A DNA stretch of 64,000 nucleotides from Acidobacterium sp049965615 (GTDB taxonomy: Bacteria > Acidobacteriota > Terriglobia > Terriglobales > Acidobacteriaceae): NCBI GenBank assembly GCA_049965615.1, contig JBMFWD010000012.1, forward strand, positions 3,319-67,318, in the 5' to 3' direction. The translations under genes were made by a program, and so were the position numbers. Positions 15,467 through 24,680 of the stretch are shown piece by piece. The stretch's first letter is position 1, and each line of letters begins with the position of its first letter. The notes under the pieces were generated by a model that saw only the letters and a list, made by a program, of their open reading frames with translations, was not told where the DNA came from and made no database searches.

Positions 15467-17506
15467 ATGCCCTTGTTTGGTAGCTTCGCTCTTTTGCTCG
15501 CGCTCCTGCTCGCGATGTACGACCTGGTCATTGGCGTGGTCGCTCTGCGTCAGCTTTCCACCGGAAGCCAGGGCCCAATCCCTCCTGATCGGCTTGCCGT
15601 GTCGGCCCGATTTGCCGGGATGGCAGGCTTCGCCGCGGTGTCAGCGGCGGTCTTCGCGCTGGTATGGTTGATTTTTGCCAATGATTTCTCCGTCGCTTAC
15701 GTTGTGAACGAATCCAACCGCGCGCTTCCAGCGGCATATAAATTTGCCGCGCTCTGGTCTGGCCAGCAGGGCTCCCTCCTGCTGTGGGCGTGGCTGCTTT
15801 CCGGCTATGCTTTCGTGGTACGCATACGTCACAAAACCATGGACTTCCGTCTGAATGCCTTTGCGTCGACCATCCTCGCCGGAATCGAGGTCTTCTTTCT
15901 TCTTCTGCTGAACTTCCACGCATGGCCCTTTACGCGCGTAGTTGGCGCAATACCTGCCGATGGGTTTGGTATGAATCCCCTGTTGCAATATCCGGAGATG
16001 GTCATTCATCCTCCGTTGCTCTATCTGGGCTACGTCGGATTCAGTGTGCCATTCGCGCTGGCTCTTGGGGCGCTCATCCTGCGTTATCCGGGAGAAAAGT
16101 GGCTCTCTGTCACCCGTCGCTGGTCAATAGTGAGCTGGATGTTTCTGACCTGCGGGATTGTCCTGGGCATGCATTGGGCGTATGCGGTGCTGGGCTGGGG
16201 AGGCTACTGGGGCTGGGACCCGGTGGAAAATGCTTCTCTGATGCCTTGGCTAACCGGCACAGCGTTCCTGCATTCGACCATCATGCAGCAACGGCGGGGC
16301 ATGATGAAGATCTGGAATGTCTGGCTCATTTTTTCGACCTTCATGCTTTGCATCCTGGGAACACTGCTGACTCGCTCCGGCATCGTCAGTTCCGTTCATG
16401 CCTTCGGCGCGTCCTCGATCGGCGCCTGGTTCTGGACGTTTCTGCTGCTTGTTCTGCTGGTTTGCGCGCTTACCTTTGCACGCCGTCGCGACCACTTGAA
16501 ATCGGAGCACAAAATTGCTGCGCTGGTCTCGCGCGAAGCAACTGTTCTATTCGGTGTGCTGGTGCTGCTGGCTGCATGCGCCGCAGTCTTTCTCGGTACG
16601 CTCTTCCCCGTCTTCTCTGCGCTGGTGGACGGCAACAAGGTCACTGTCGGGCCGCCATTCTACAACCGCGTGGTCATACCCATCGGACTCCTTCTGCTCC
16701 TGCTCACCGGGGTCACTCCGCTGCTCTCTGGCCGAAGCAAATCTTTCACGAGCACACTAAAGAACTTCGCATTTCCTGGGCTTGCCGGCGCGCTCAGCGC
16801 ACTCTTACTCATCGTGCTCGGTATTCACCCGTGGACGGATCGCGGCGCGTTTTTTTCGTGGCTATGTTTCTCTCTTGCCGCTTTCGTCGTCACATCCATC
16901 GGAACGGAGTTTACGCGCGGAGCAATCCTGAGCCAACGACAATCTGGAAACGCTCTGCTCTCTTCGATGTGCCAGCATACCTTCGCCAATACCCGACGGT
17001 ATGGCGCCTACATCGTACATTTTGGCATCGTGCTGATGTTCATAGGCTTTGCTGGTTCGGCCTTCAACCGCAGCATCGAGAAGCCACTTGATGTCGGACA
17101 GAGCATGGAAGTAGGTCCCTACCAGCTTATCTCTCGGCGCTATGTGCAGGAGTCAAACGAAAACTATATCGCCGAGCGCTCTCAGATCAATGCTTTCCGG
17201 GATGGCAAGGTTCAGTTCCAACTTGCGCCGGAAGCGCGGCTCTACCAGACCAGCCAGAATCTTCAAACCGTGGTCGCGAATCACTCCACGCTGCTCTGTG
17301 ATCTTTACGTTGTCTATGAGGGACGCGACCCGAAGAGCGGACTCCCGGAGATCAAGGCTTTCCTGAATCCGCTCGTTCTCTGGATTTGGATCGGCGCAGG
17401 CGTCGTCTTCGTCGGTGCCCTGATTGCGCTCGCGCCTGGCGCGAGCACGACGGCTCCTTCCGCAGAACGGACAGGTGTACAGATCGGCTCTAAAGTTGCT
17501 GTCTAA
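15467..17506 (+). CDS. ccmF: CcmF/NrfE-type haem lyase subunit
   Basis: This 679-aa polytopic membrane protein of cytochrome c maturation System I has about fourteen hydrophobic segments and the haem-binding tryptophan-rich motif GWGGYWGWDPVENAS. A periplasmic domain follows before the last TM. No other ccm genes (ccmA-E, ccmH) lie in the window, so it is isolated, between an exporter operon and carbohydrate genes. The 134 bp upstream contain no recognisable gene. Confidence 0.92.
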   Translation: MPLFGSFALLLALLLAMYDLVIGVVALRQLSTGSQGPIPPDRLAVSARFAGMAGFAAVSAAVFALVWLIFANDFSVAYVVNESNRALPAAYKFAALWSGQQGSLLLWAWLLSGYAFVVRIRHKTMDFRLNAFASTILAGIEVFFLLLLNFHAWPFTRVVGAIPADGFGMNPLLQYPEMVIHPPLLYLGYVGFSVPFALALGALILRYPGEKWLSVTRRWSIVSWMFLTCGIVLGMHWAYAVLGWGGYWGWDPVENASLMPWLTGTAFLHSTIMQQRRGMMKIWNVWLIFSTFMLCILGTLLTRSGIVSSVHAFGASSIGAWFWTFLLLVLLVCALTFARRRDHLKSEHKIAALVSREATVLFGVLVLLAACAAVFLGTLFPVFSALVDGNKVTVGPPFYNRVVIPIGLLLLLLTGVTPLLSGRSKSFTSTLKNFAFPGLAGALSALLLIVLGIHPWTDRGAFFSWLCFSLAAFVVTSIGTEFTRGAILSQRQSGNALLSSMCQHTFANTRRYGAYIVHFGIVLMFIGFAGSAFNRSIEKPLDVGQSMEVGPYQLISRRYVQESNENYIAERSQINAFRDGKVQFQLAPEARLYQTSQNLQTVVANHSTLLCDLYVVYEGRDPKSGLPEIKAFLNPLVLWIWIGAGVVFVGALIALAPGASTTAPSAERTGVQIGSKVAV

Positions 17507-17713
17507 AGATCCATCACACGTACCATGGCAGGCGTAACACGATTTCAGGTATCAGAATGGCCCTCGCGTTCGTTGCAATTTATTGTCTCCTGTAGGCAGG
17601 GATCGCGGCCCCTGCTGCGCTATTGCATTCTACTGGCGCTCAACATAAAGCCTTTTCGTGGCAAGGCTCCCAAGCCAGAAGAGGATAATCGGAAAAGCAA
17701 GGGGGAGAGCTGA

Positions 17714-19369
17714 ATGAAGATCGATTCCAGAGCAGGACAGATGGCCATTGATTCCGATCTTGTCGATGTGCCAAAGCTGATCGCAGCCTATTATGAGGAT
17801 CATCCGGACCCGCATGTTTCCGAGCAGCGCGTCGCCTTCGGCACCTCAGGCCACCGGGGTTCTTCCTTTCATCGCTCGTTCAATGAAGATCACATCCTTG
17901 CCGTTACGCAAGCGATTTGTCTGTATCGGCGGCAACGCAAGATCGATGGGCCGCTCTTTCTGGGAATCGATACGCACGCGCTTTCATGGCCAGCTTTCGC
18001 GAGTGCGCTGGAAGTGCTGGCGGCCAACCGCGTCGATGTCATGCTGGCGGAAAAAGATGAGTACACACCCACGCCCGTCATCTCGCATGCCATTCTGACC
18101 TACAATCGAGGTCGCAAGACTGGCCTGAGCGATGGTATTGTGATCACGCCGTCGCACAACCCTCCTGAATCGGGCGGTTTCAAATACAACCCTCCGCATG
18201 GGGGCCCGGCGGAGGCGGAAATCACTTCCTGGATCGAAGGGAAGGCCAATGAGTTGCTGACAAATCGACTCAACGGCATCCAGCGCATGACGTTTGCCAA
18301 AGCCCTGTCGTCGCCGACTACGCATTACCACGACTATCGGACAGCCTACGTCAACGATCTGCAGAACGTCGTTGATATGGAGGCTATCGGCAATTCCGGA
18401 ATCGCATTGGGCGTCGATCCGCTGGGCGGTGCCGGCGTCCACTATTGGCAACCGATTGCAGAACGCTATGGTCTGAATCTCAAGGTTGTGAATGCTGTTG
18501 TCGATCCAACGTTCCGCTTCATGACGCTCGACTGGGACGGTCGGATTCGCATGGATCCCTCGTCGCCCTACGCGATGCAGTCCCTTGTCGCCATGAAGGA
18601 TGGCTTCGATATTGCCTTCGCCTGCGATACCGACCACGACCGACATGGCATCGTGACTAAGAGCGCGGGGCTGCTGTCACCGAATCACTACTTGTCGGTT
18701 TGTATTCATTATCTATTTGCCAATCGCCCGCAGTGGAGAAACGATGCGGCGGTTGGAAAGACCGTGGTCAGCAGCAGCATGATCGATCGGGTCGCGGCCA
18801 GGCTGGGAAGAAAGCTGTATGAAGTGCCGGTAGGATTCAAGTATTTTGTGGACGGTTTGCTGCACGGCGTTCTCGGGTTTGCGGGCGAGGAGAGTGCCGG
18901 GGCCTCATTTCTCCGTCGTGACGGCGTCGTTTGGACCACGGACAAGGACGGCATGATTGCCGCGCTGCTGGCTGCGGAAATCACGGCCAAAACGAAAGAA
19001 GATCCAGGAGAGATCTACCGGGGCCTGACGAAAGAAATGGGCGACCCGCTGTATGATCGCGCGGAAGCGCCTGCGAACGGCCAGCAAAAGACTGCGCTTG
19101 CGCGAATAGACAAAGGAAGTATTCAAGTCTCCGATCTGGCGGGCGAGAAGATCCTGGCCATCTTGACCCACGCCCCGGGAGATGGCAACTCTATCGGCGG
19201 TGTCAAGGTGGTGGCCGAAAGCGGATGGTTCGCGGCTCGTCCCTCCGGCACAGAAGAGATTTACAAGATCTATGCCGAAAGTTTTCGCGGCAAAGAGCAT
19301 TTACAACAAATTGAAACAGAGGCCCAGATCATCGTTGGCAACGCGCTGTCGGCGGCCTCTGTTTCCTAG
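17714..19369 (+). CDS. pgm: Phosphoglucomutase, alpha-D-glucose specific
   Basis: This 551-aa enzyme of the alpha-phosphohexomutase family interconverts glucose-1-P and glucose-6-P. The active serine loop is ITPSHNPPESGGFKYNPPHG, the metal loop is CDTDHDRHG, the sugar loop is FAGEESAGASF, and the phosphate-binding end is RPSGTEEIYKIY. A GGGGGAGAG ribosome site stands just before the ATG. It precedes glycogen phosphorylase by 24 bp, and the two form a glycogen-to-glucose-6-P pathway. The 207 bp upstream contain a short open frame with no support. Confidence 0.95.
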   Translation: MKIDSRAGQMAIDSDLVDVPKLIAAYYEDHPDPHVSEQRVAFGTSGHRGSSFHRSFNEDHILAVTQAICLYRRQRKIDGPLFLGIDTHALSWPAFASALEVLAANRVDVMLAEKDEYTPTPVISHAILTYNRGRKTGLSDGIVITPSHNPPESGGFKYNPPHGGPAEAEITSWIEGKANELLTNRLNGIQRMTFAKALSSPTTHYHDYRTAYVNDLQNVVDMEAIGNSGIALGVDPLGGAGVHYWQPIAERYGLNLKVVNAVVDPTFRFMTLDWDGRIRMDPSSPYAMQSLVAMKDGFDIAFACDTDHDRHGIVTKSAGLLSPNHYLSVCIHYLFANRPQWRNDAAVGKTVVSSSMIDRVAARLGRKLYEVPVGFKYFVDGLLHGVLGFAGEESAGASFLRRDGVVWTTDKDGMIAALLAAEITAKTKEDPGEIYRGLTKEMGDPLYDRAEAPANGQQKTALARIDKGSIQVSDLAGEKILAILTHAPGDGNSIGGVKVVAESGWFAARPSGTEEIYKIYAESFRGKEHLQQIETEAQIIVGNALSAASVS

Positions 19370-19393
19370 CGATTCACAAGTTAGGAGAATCCA

Positions 19394-21910
19394 TTGATCA
19401 ATCCAAAAAAAGTTACCCCCCGGTCGAAGATTGGAGGAGTCGATGCGCTAACTGAGTTGGCACTGAACCTCCACTGGTCCTGGAATCATGCTGCGGACGA
19501 ACTATGGAAGCGTCTGGACTCCGAACTCTGGGAAGAAACGCAGAATCCGTGGGTCATCCTGCAGACAGTTTCAAAAGGCAAGATCCAGGCCGCGTTGAAA
19601 ACGCCGAAGTTTCGAACGCTGCTCGACGAACTACTTCGCGAGAAGCGTGAATCCTATACATCCGCGGCCTGGTTCCAGATGAAGCACCCCGGATCCGCGC
19701 TGACATCGATCGCCTACTTCAGCATGGAGTTCATGCTGAGTGAAGCGTTGCCGATTTACTCGGGCGGTCTTGGCAACGTAGCGGGTGACCAGATGAAGGC
19801 GGCCAGCGATCTGGGGGTTCCGGTCGTGGGCGTGGGGCTGCTCTACGGGCAGGGATATTTCCGCCAGGATCTCGATTCGGGAGGGCGACAGCAGGCGCTG
19901 TATCCAGTGAACGATCCAGGTCAATTGCCCATCCGCCCGCTGCGAGAAGCCAATGGGGAGTGGTTGCGATTGCAGATTCAGTTACCCGAATCGAAGCTCT
20001 GGCTGCGTTGCTGGGAAGTGTCTGTCGGAAGATTGAAGCTCTACCTGCTGGACAGCAACGATTTCTCGAATAGCGCGGCTCACCGGTGTCTCACGGGACA
20101 GCTCTATGGTGGCGATGCCGAGATGCGGCTTCGGCAGGAGATCATCCTTGGGATCGGCGGCTGGCGTTTGCTGCGAGCCTTGGGTTTGCAGCCCGAGGTA
20201 TGCCATCTCAACGAAGGTCACGCTGCGTTCGCCGTGCTCGAACGTGCGCGCTTCTATATGGAAGATTATAAAAAACCGTTCGATCTTGCACTGAACGTCA
20301 CACGGGCTGGAAATCTTTTCACGACGCATACCGCGGTCGCAGCGGGGTTCGACCTCTTCGATCCGGGACTGATGGGAAAATATCTCACGCACTATGCGAA
20401 GGATGAACTGGCCATTTCTCTCGAAGACCTGCTTGCGTTGGGGAGGCGGAACCCGGCTGATCCAGCGGAACCGTTCAATATGGCCTATCTTGGGGTGCGT
20501 GGAAGCGGTCAGGTCAATGGGGTAAGTCAGCTTCACGGCCAAGTGAGCCGGGAAATCTTTCAGCCGCTCTTTCCGCGATGGCCACAAGTGGAAGTACCGA
20601 TTGGTTCTGTGACCAACGGCATTCATGTGCCCACATGGGACTCAGAAGTGGCAGATGCACTCTGGACCACAGCTTGCGGCAAAAAACGCTGGTGTGGAGA
20701 GCATCCAGTCAGAGATGAAATTCGAAACCTACCTGACACCACATTATGGCAAATGCGCGCAGAACAGCGGAAATACCTGGTCGAACGGATGCGCAGGCGG
20801 TATGCGCGTCAGCTTGCCGCTGCTGGGGGAGGATCCCCGGATACCAGCGAAATCTTCAATGAAAATACGCTTACGCTCGGATTCGCGCGCCGCTTCGCCA
20901 CCTACAAGCGTCCCAATCTACTCTTGCACGATCCCGAACGGCTGGCCCGTCTTCTTTCCGATTCGCAGCGTCCCGTGCAATTGATTCTTGCCGGGAAAGC
21001 CCATCCACAGGATCTGCCGGGACAGGCGCTCATCCAGCAGTGGAACGATTTTCTCCAACGTCCGGAAGTCCGCGGGCGGGTTGTCTTTCTGAGCGATTAC
21101 GATATGCTGCTGGCGCAGGAGCTGGTGCAGGGTATCGATCTGTGGATCAATACACCGCGACGTCCATGGGAAGCCTGTGGGACCAGCGGAATGAAAGTGC
21201 TTGTCAACGGTGGTCTAAATCTGTCGGAACTGGATGGCTGGTGGGCGGAAGCCTATTCTCCTGAAGTCGGCTGGGCGATTGGAGATGGCAAGGAACATGA
21301 CGACGATCCCGTATGGGATGCCGCCGAGGCAGAAGCGGTGTATACCTTGCTGGAAAGAGAGGTCATCCCGGAGTTTTATGAACGGGGTGAAAATGGAACG
21401 CCATCCAAATGGTTGAGGCGTGTCCGTGAAAGTATGGCGCGGCTCACTTCGGAATTTTCCGCCAGTCGCGCCATCCGCGAATATACCGAGAGCCACTATC
21501 TCCCAGCCGCTTCCGGTTATCGCGGTCGAGCCGCTACCGATAGTAAGGTTGGCGCAAGTCTGCTCCAGTGGCAACAGAACCTCGCTCGGCATTGGAACAC
21601 GGTGCGCTTTGGCACGGTGAACGTCGAGACGCGCGACGGCCAGCATTTCTTTCGAGTCGAGGTCTTTCCAGGCGGCCTCAAGCCAGATGCGCTGAGAGTG
21701 GAACTCTACGCAGACCCGCCTCAGGGAAGCGCGTCTGCTCTCGTAGCCATGACAGCATCGAAGAGCGGTGTGAATTCCTCAGAAGCGCAAATATATTGCG
21801 CCCAAGTGTCCGCAAGCCGTCCGACGAGCGACTACACTCCGCGCATCGTTCCCTACCATCCGAGCGCAACGATACCGCTTGAAGCCGCGCAGATCCTGTG
21901 GCAGCGCTGA
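19394..21910 (+). CDS. glgP: Alpha-glucan (glycogen) phosphorylase
   Basis: This 838-aa enzyme releases glucose-1-P from alpha-1,4-glucan. The N-terminal DUF3417-like segment (about 15-110) marks the compact alpha-glucan phosphorylase type. Motifs include YFSMEF, SGGLGNVAGD, NEGHAAFAVLER, VTNGIHVPTW and the PLP-lysine region EACGTSGMKVLVNGGLN. The start is TTG at 19394, chosen because AGGAG lies seven bases before it and no better ATG fits the conserved N-terminus. It is coupled functionally to pgm upstream and convergent with the ferredoxin-NIL gene. Confidence 0.95.
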   Translation: MINPKKVTPRSKIGGVDALTELALNLHWSWNHAADELWKRLDSELWEETQNPWVILQTVSKGKIQAALKTPKFRTLLDELLREKRESYTSAAWFQMKHPGSALTSIAYFSMEFMLSEALPIYSGGLGNVAGDQMKAASDLGVPVVGVGLLYGQGYFRQDLDSGGRQQALYPVNDPGQLPIRPLREANGEWLRLQIQLPESKLWLRCWEVSVGRLKLYLLDSNDFSNSAAHRCLTGQLYGGDAEMRLRQEIILGIGGWRLLRALGLQPEVCHLNEGHAAFAVLERARFYMEDYKKPFDLALNVTRAGNLFTTHTAVAAGFDLFDPGLMGKYLTHYAKDELAISLEDLLALGRRNPADPAEPFNMAYLGVRGSGQVNGVSQLHGQVSREIFQPLFPRWPQVEVPIGSVTNGIHVPTWDSEVADALWTTACGKKRWCGEHPVRDEIRNLPDTTLWQMRAEQRKYLVERMRRRYARQLAAAGGGSPDTSEIFNENTLTLGFARRFATYKRPNLLLHDPERLARLLSDSQRPVQLILAGKAHPQDLPGQALIQQWNDFLQRPEVRGRVVFLSDYDMLLAQELVQGIDLWINTPRRPWEACGTSGMKVLVNGGLNLSELDGWWAEAYSPEVGWAIGDGKEHDDDPVWDAAEAEAVYTLLEREVIPEFYERGENGTPSKWLRRVRESMARLTSEFSASRAIREYTESHYLPAASGYRGRAATDSKVGASLLQWQQNLARHWNTVRFGTVNVETRDGQHFFRVEVFPGGLKPDALRVELYADPPQGSASALVAMTASKSGVNSSEAQIYCAQVSASRPTSDYTPRIVPYHPSATIPLEAAQILWQR

Positions 21911-21927
21911 CGGCTAATATCACATGC

Positions 21928-22575
21928 CTACACGTAGGTTTCGCGTATCCATATCAGCCCGCTCTGGCGTACCAGTTCGCGGATTTCGTTCAAAAAACCG
22001 CCAACGTCCTGTTGTTCCGTAGACGTGATCTCAAAGACCATGTATGCCGGGGTCTTTTCCAGCAGCCCTTTGACGGTGGGAACTTCCAGCCGGAGATTGA
22101 CGATATCGCATGGCTGGTCTTTCACTGTGGCTTCCAGCTTGGTCAGAAATGACTTGGCCCCAAATTCACCGGCGATTTCAATCCGCGCCCGCGTTTGCAC
22201 CTGGCGAAGCTGCTCTTCGGCACGTTCACGGGCCTGCGCGATCTGTTGTTTGCTGCGTTTTTCCGCTGCTTCCTTGTGGACCACGCTGAATATCTTTTGT
22301 TCCCGCTCGGCCTTCCACACCAAGTCGCGCGATGGGAATGAGATCGCTTGCGTCGGACAGACCGTGGCGCATGTTGAACATCCCACCATGCAGTTATACG
22401 GACGCTCCACCACGGCCTTATGGAACTTGTCAGGCGTAATGTCGTATACCTCGCGTCCGCAGGTCACAAAGCACAATTCGCAGCCGATACACTTTTCGGT
22501 GTTCACGGCCGGAAACCACGGGACCTCTTTTCGCGCAATCCCGTGCCACTGGGTTTGGCTCAGATCTTTGGGCAT
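21928..22575 (-). CDS. Ferredoxin-NIL domain protein
   Basis: This 215-aa protein has an N-terminal 2[4Fe-4S] ferredoxin (EKCIGCELCFVTCG, then NCMVGCSTCATVCP), a charged helical linker (about 88-130) and a C-terminal NIL/ACT-like domain ending RETYV. I chose the ATG at 22575 because AAAGGA lies upstream and the ferredoxin start aligns with that of the protein at 4054-4341. The gene lies on the minus strand after arsC, 160 bp downstream of it. A broken copy of its 3' end lies upstream of the first arsR, tying both ars islands to this family. Its redox partner is unknown. Confidence 0.8.
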   Translation of the reverse strand: MPKDLSQTQWHGIARKEVPWFPAVNTEKCIGCELCFVTCGREVYDITPDKFHKAVVERPYNCMVGCSTCATVCPTQAISFPSRDLVWKAEREQKIFSVVHKEAAEKRSKQQIAQARERAEEQLRQVQTRARIEIAGEFGAKSFLTKLEATVKDQPCDIVNLRLEVPTVKGLLEKTPAYMVFEITSTEQQDVGGFLNEIRELVRQSGLIWIRETYV

Positions 22576-22735
22576 ATGTTCGTTCCTTTGTATCGAACTG
22601 ACGTATTTTCCAATTGGTGGGTCCCCGTCATTGAACCCCAGCTCTTTTCCAATACAAGATGGGCCTGAAGAGGGGGGCAAGGGTACGTGCTCCGTATGTG
22701 TTCTGCTGCGCACCTAACAAGGTCAAGACCTCAGA

Positions 22736-23128
22736 TCAAGTCGGGGACCGCAGCAGCTGTCGCACTCTTTCGCGGACTTCATCGCGGATTGCGCGCACTT
22801 CTTCTATGGGCAGACCTTTAGGATCGCGCAACGGCCAATCTTCCCGCTGCACTCCAGGTACATACGGGCACTGGTCTCCGCAGCCCATCGTAATTAAAAG
22901 CTGCGCACCCTGCACCAGTTCCATGGTCATCCTCTGCGGCCTGGCTTGACGCAGGTCAATCCCCGCTTCCAGCATCACATCGATCACTACAGGGTGCAAT
23001 TGCTCTGCTGGTTGCGTGCCAGCGGAAACAGCATGGGCATCTTTCGGGTCAGCCAGCTGGTTGAAAAACGCGGCGGCCATTTGCGACCGGCCAGCATTGT
23101 GAACACAGGCGAAGACAACTTTCCTCAT
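22736..23128 (-). CDS. arsC: Arsenate reductase, LMW-phosphatase fold
   Basis: This 130-aa enzyme reduces As(V) to As(III). The phosphatase-like loop CVHNAGR has nucleophile C8 and R14. The two resolving cysteines MGCGDQC are C83 and C87, and the acid loop is DWPLRDPKG. This cysteine set marks the thioredoxin-linked class. It starts two bases after acr3 ends, so arsenate is reduced and the product exported by the same transcript. Confidence 0.94.
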   Translation of the reverse strand: MRKVVFACVHNAGRSQMAAAFFNQLADPKDAHAVSAGTQPAEQLHPVVIDVMLEAGIDLRQARPQRMTMELVQGAQLLITMGCGDQCPYVPGVQREDWPLRDPKGLPIEEVRAIRDEVRERVRQLLRSPT

Positions 23129-23130
23129 CT

Positions 23131-24222
23131 TTACAACACCTTTGCGGGACTGAAATAACGTTTCTGGAACCAGAGCGAGACGTTCACCAGCCCAATGAGC
23201 GCAGGGACCTCCACCAAGGGACCGATGACGCCAACAAACGCCTCGCCGGAATTCAATCCGAAAACGGCCACCGCAACCGCAATCGCCAACTCGAAATTAT
23301 TGCTGGCTGCGGTAAAGGAGAGCGTTGCCGTCTGAGAGTAGTCCGCGCCCAGTGATTTTCCCATCCAAAAACTCACGAGGAACATCACCGCGAAATAGAT
23401 CGCCAACGGCAACGCAATCCGCAGCACATCCAGCGGCAGCCGCACGATCAAGTCTCCCTTCAGACTGAACATCACGACGATAGTGAAAAGCAGAGCGACC
23501 AGCGTGAGCGGACCAATGCGGGGAAGAAAGCGGGTGCGATACCACTCTTCGCTTTTGGCGCGTATCAGTGCAAAGCGCGTTAGCATTCCGCCTAGGAAAG
23601 GAATGCCCAGATAGATAAAGACGCTTTTTGCGATTTGCGCCATGCCTATGTGGACCACGGAACTACGTTGGCCAAACCAGGCGGGCAGGACGGTCAGGAA
23701 TACCCAGGCATACACGCTATAGAAGAGCACCTGAAAGATGCTGTTGAAGGCCACCAGGCCGGCGGCATAGTCGGTGTCGCCCGAGGCCAGCTCATTCCAG
23801 ACGAGGACCATGGCGATGCAGCGGGCGATGCCAATCAAAATCAGGCCACGCATGTAGGCCGGTTCGCCGCGCAAAAAAATGAGCGCCAAGGCAAACATCA
23901 GCAACGGCCCGATCACCCAGTTCTGCACCAGAGAGAGCGCCAGCACCTTACCGTTGCGGAAGACCTCATGCAGCTTCTCATAGCGCACCTTTGCCAGGGG
24001 AGGGTACATCATCACGATCAGGCCAATGGCGATGGGCACATTGGTGGTCCCGCTCTGAAAGCGCTGCACAAAGGCCGCCATCCCGGGGATAAAGTGCCCC
24101 AGCGAAACTCCGGCAGCCATGGCGAGAAAGATCCAAAGCGTTAGATAACGATCCAGAAAGGACAGGTGTTTGCGCGCCAGGGGCGCACAAACTTTTCCTT
24201 GCATGACAGGAGAAGTGGACAT
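23131..24222 (-). CDS. acr3: Arsenite efflux permease ACR3
   Basis: This 363-aa protein has ten membrane helices. The family motif IGIARCIAMVLVWNELASGD gives the conserved TM4 cysteine C135, and SFTAASNNFELA to PLVEVP supplies the conserved glutamates of the last helices. I chose the ATG at 24222 because AAAGGAG lies upstream and a longer reading enters arsR. It lies between arsR and arsC and can work with the ArsA ATPase and ArsD chaperone encoded just upstream. Confidence 0.95.
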   Translation of the reverse strand: MSTSPVMQGKVCAPLARKHLSFLDRYLTLWIFLAMAAGVSLGHFIPGMAAFVQRFQSGTTNVPIAIGLIVMMYPPLAKVRYEKLHEVFRNGKVLALSLVQNWVIGPLLMFALALIFLRGEPAYMRGLILIGIARCIAMVLVWNELASGDTDYAAGLVAFNSIFQVLFYSVYAWVFLTVLPAWFGQRSSVVHIGMAQIAKSVFIYLGIPFLGGMLTRFALIRAKSEEWYRTRFLPRIGPLTLVALLFTIVVMFSLKGDLIVRLPLDVLRIALPLAIYFAVMFLVSFWMGKSLGADYSQTATLSFTAASNNFELAIAVAVAVFGLNSGEAFVGVIGPLVEVPALIGLVNVSLWFQKRYFSPAKVL

Positions 24223-24224
24223 GG

Positions 24225-24644
24225 TTAATGGCACTCCTTTCGAGTGGAAAGAGACAGTGCCGTAGGGACCGGGGCGCCTTGCGCGGCAACATATTTTTCC
24301 GGTTTGCAGCAGGCCCGCGTCAATCGCGCCCGGTCTGCCTGCATGGCTTTGTCCTGGCGCAGGCAGGCGAATACGGCATCCAGAACGCGCCTGCCAGCGA
24401 TGTCCTTGGGTGCCTCGATCCGATAGTGCATCCATTTGCCTTCACGTTTTGCCGCGACGATCCCGGCATGGCGCATGTAGGCCAGGTGGCGAGAGATTTT
24501 CGGCTGGCTTTCTCCGGTGACGTTCACCAAATAACAGACACAGATTTCACGTCCCTCCATCAGGTTGAGCAGACGGAGCCGAGTGTGGTCGGCCAAGGCC
24601 CGGAAGAGGTGCTCCATTCCCGGTGTTGTTACACGGATACCCAT
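24225..24644 (-). CDS. arsR: ArsR-family repressor (CVC type)
   Basis: This 139-aa winged-helix repressor has the classical metalloid site EICVCYL (C35, C37) in the DNA-binding helix and a recognition helix around QPKISRHLAYMRHAG. The wing reads GKWMHYRI, and a further CC pair lies near the C-terminus (RACCKPE). An internal ATG (MEHLFRAL) is an alternative start. The gene sits between arsA and acr3 with an AT-rich palindrome just upstream, so it can restart transcription for acr3-arsC. Confidence 0.92.
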   Translation of the reverse strand: MGIRVTTPGMEHLFRALADHTRLRLLNLMEGREICVCYLVNVTGESQPKISRHLAYMRHAGIVAAKREGKWMHYRIEAPKDIAGRRVLDAVFACLRQDKAMQADRARLTRACCKPEKYVAAQGAPVPTALSLSTRKECH

Positions 24645-24652
24645 GCAGAAAG

Positions 24653-24676
24653 AATATATCTGTATATGCGTATATT
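24653..24676. promoter_or_regulatory. AT-rich palindromic ArsR operator, arsR-acr3 promoter
   Basis: AATATA and TATATT arms frame the core TATATGCGTATAT (24663-24675) in the 36-bp gap between arsA and arsR. The same 13-bp core recurs at 27758-27770 in front of another arsR. A repeat shared by two CVC-type arsR genes is strong evidence for an operator. Confidence 0.65.
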
Positions 24677-24680
24677 AAGA

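Noticed and set aside
17525..17713. Short open frame of 62 codons directly before pgm
   Set aside because: No ribosome site, no recognisable domain and unusual composition; it looks like leader or intergenic sequence.
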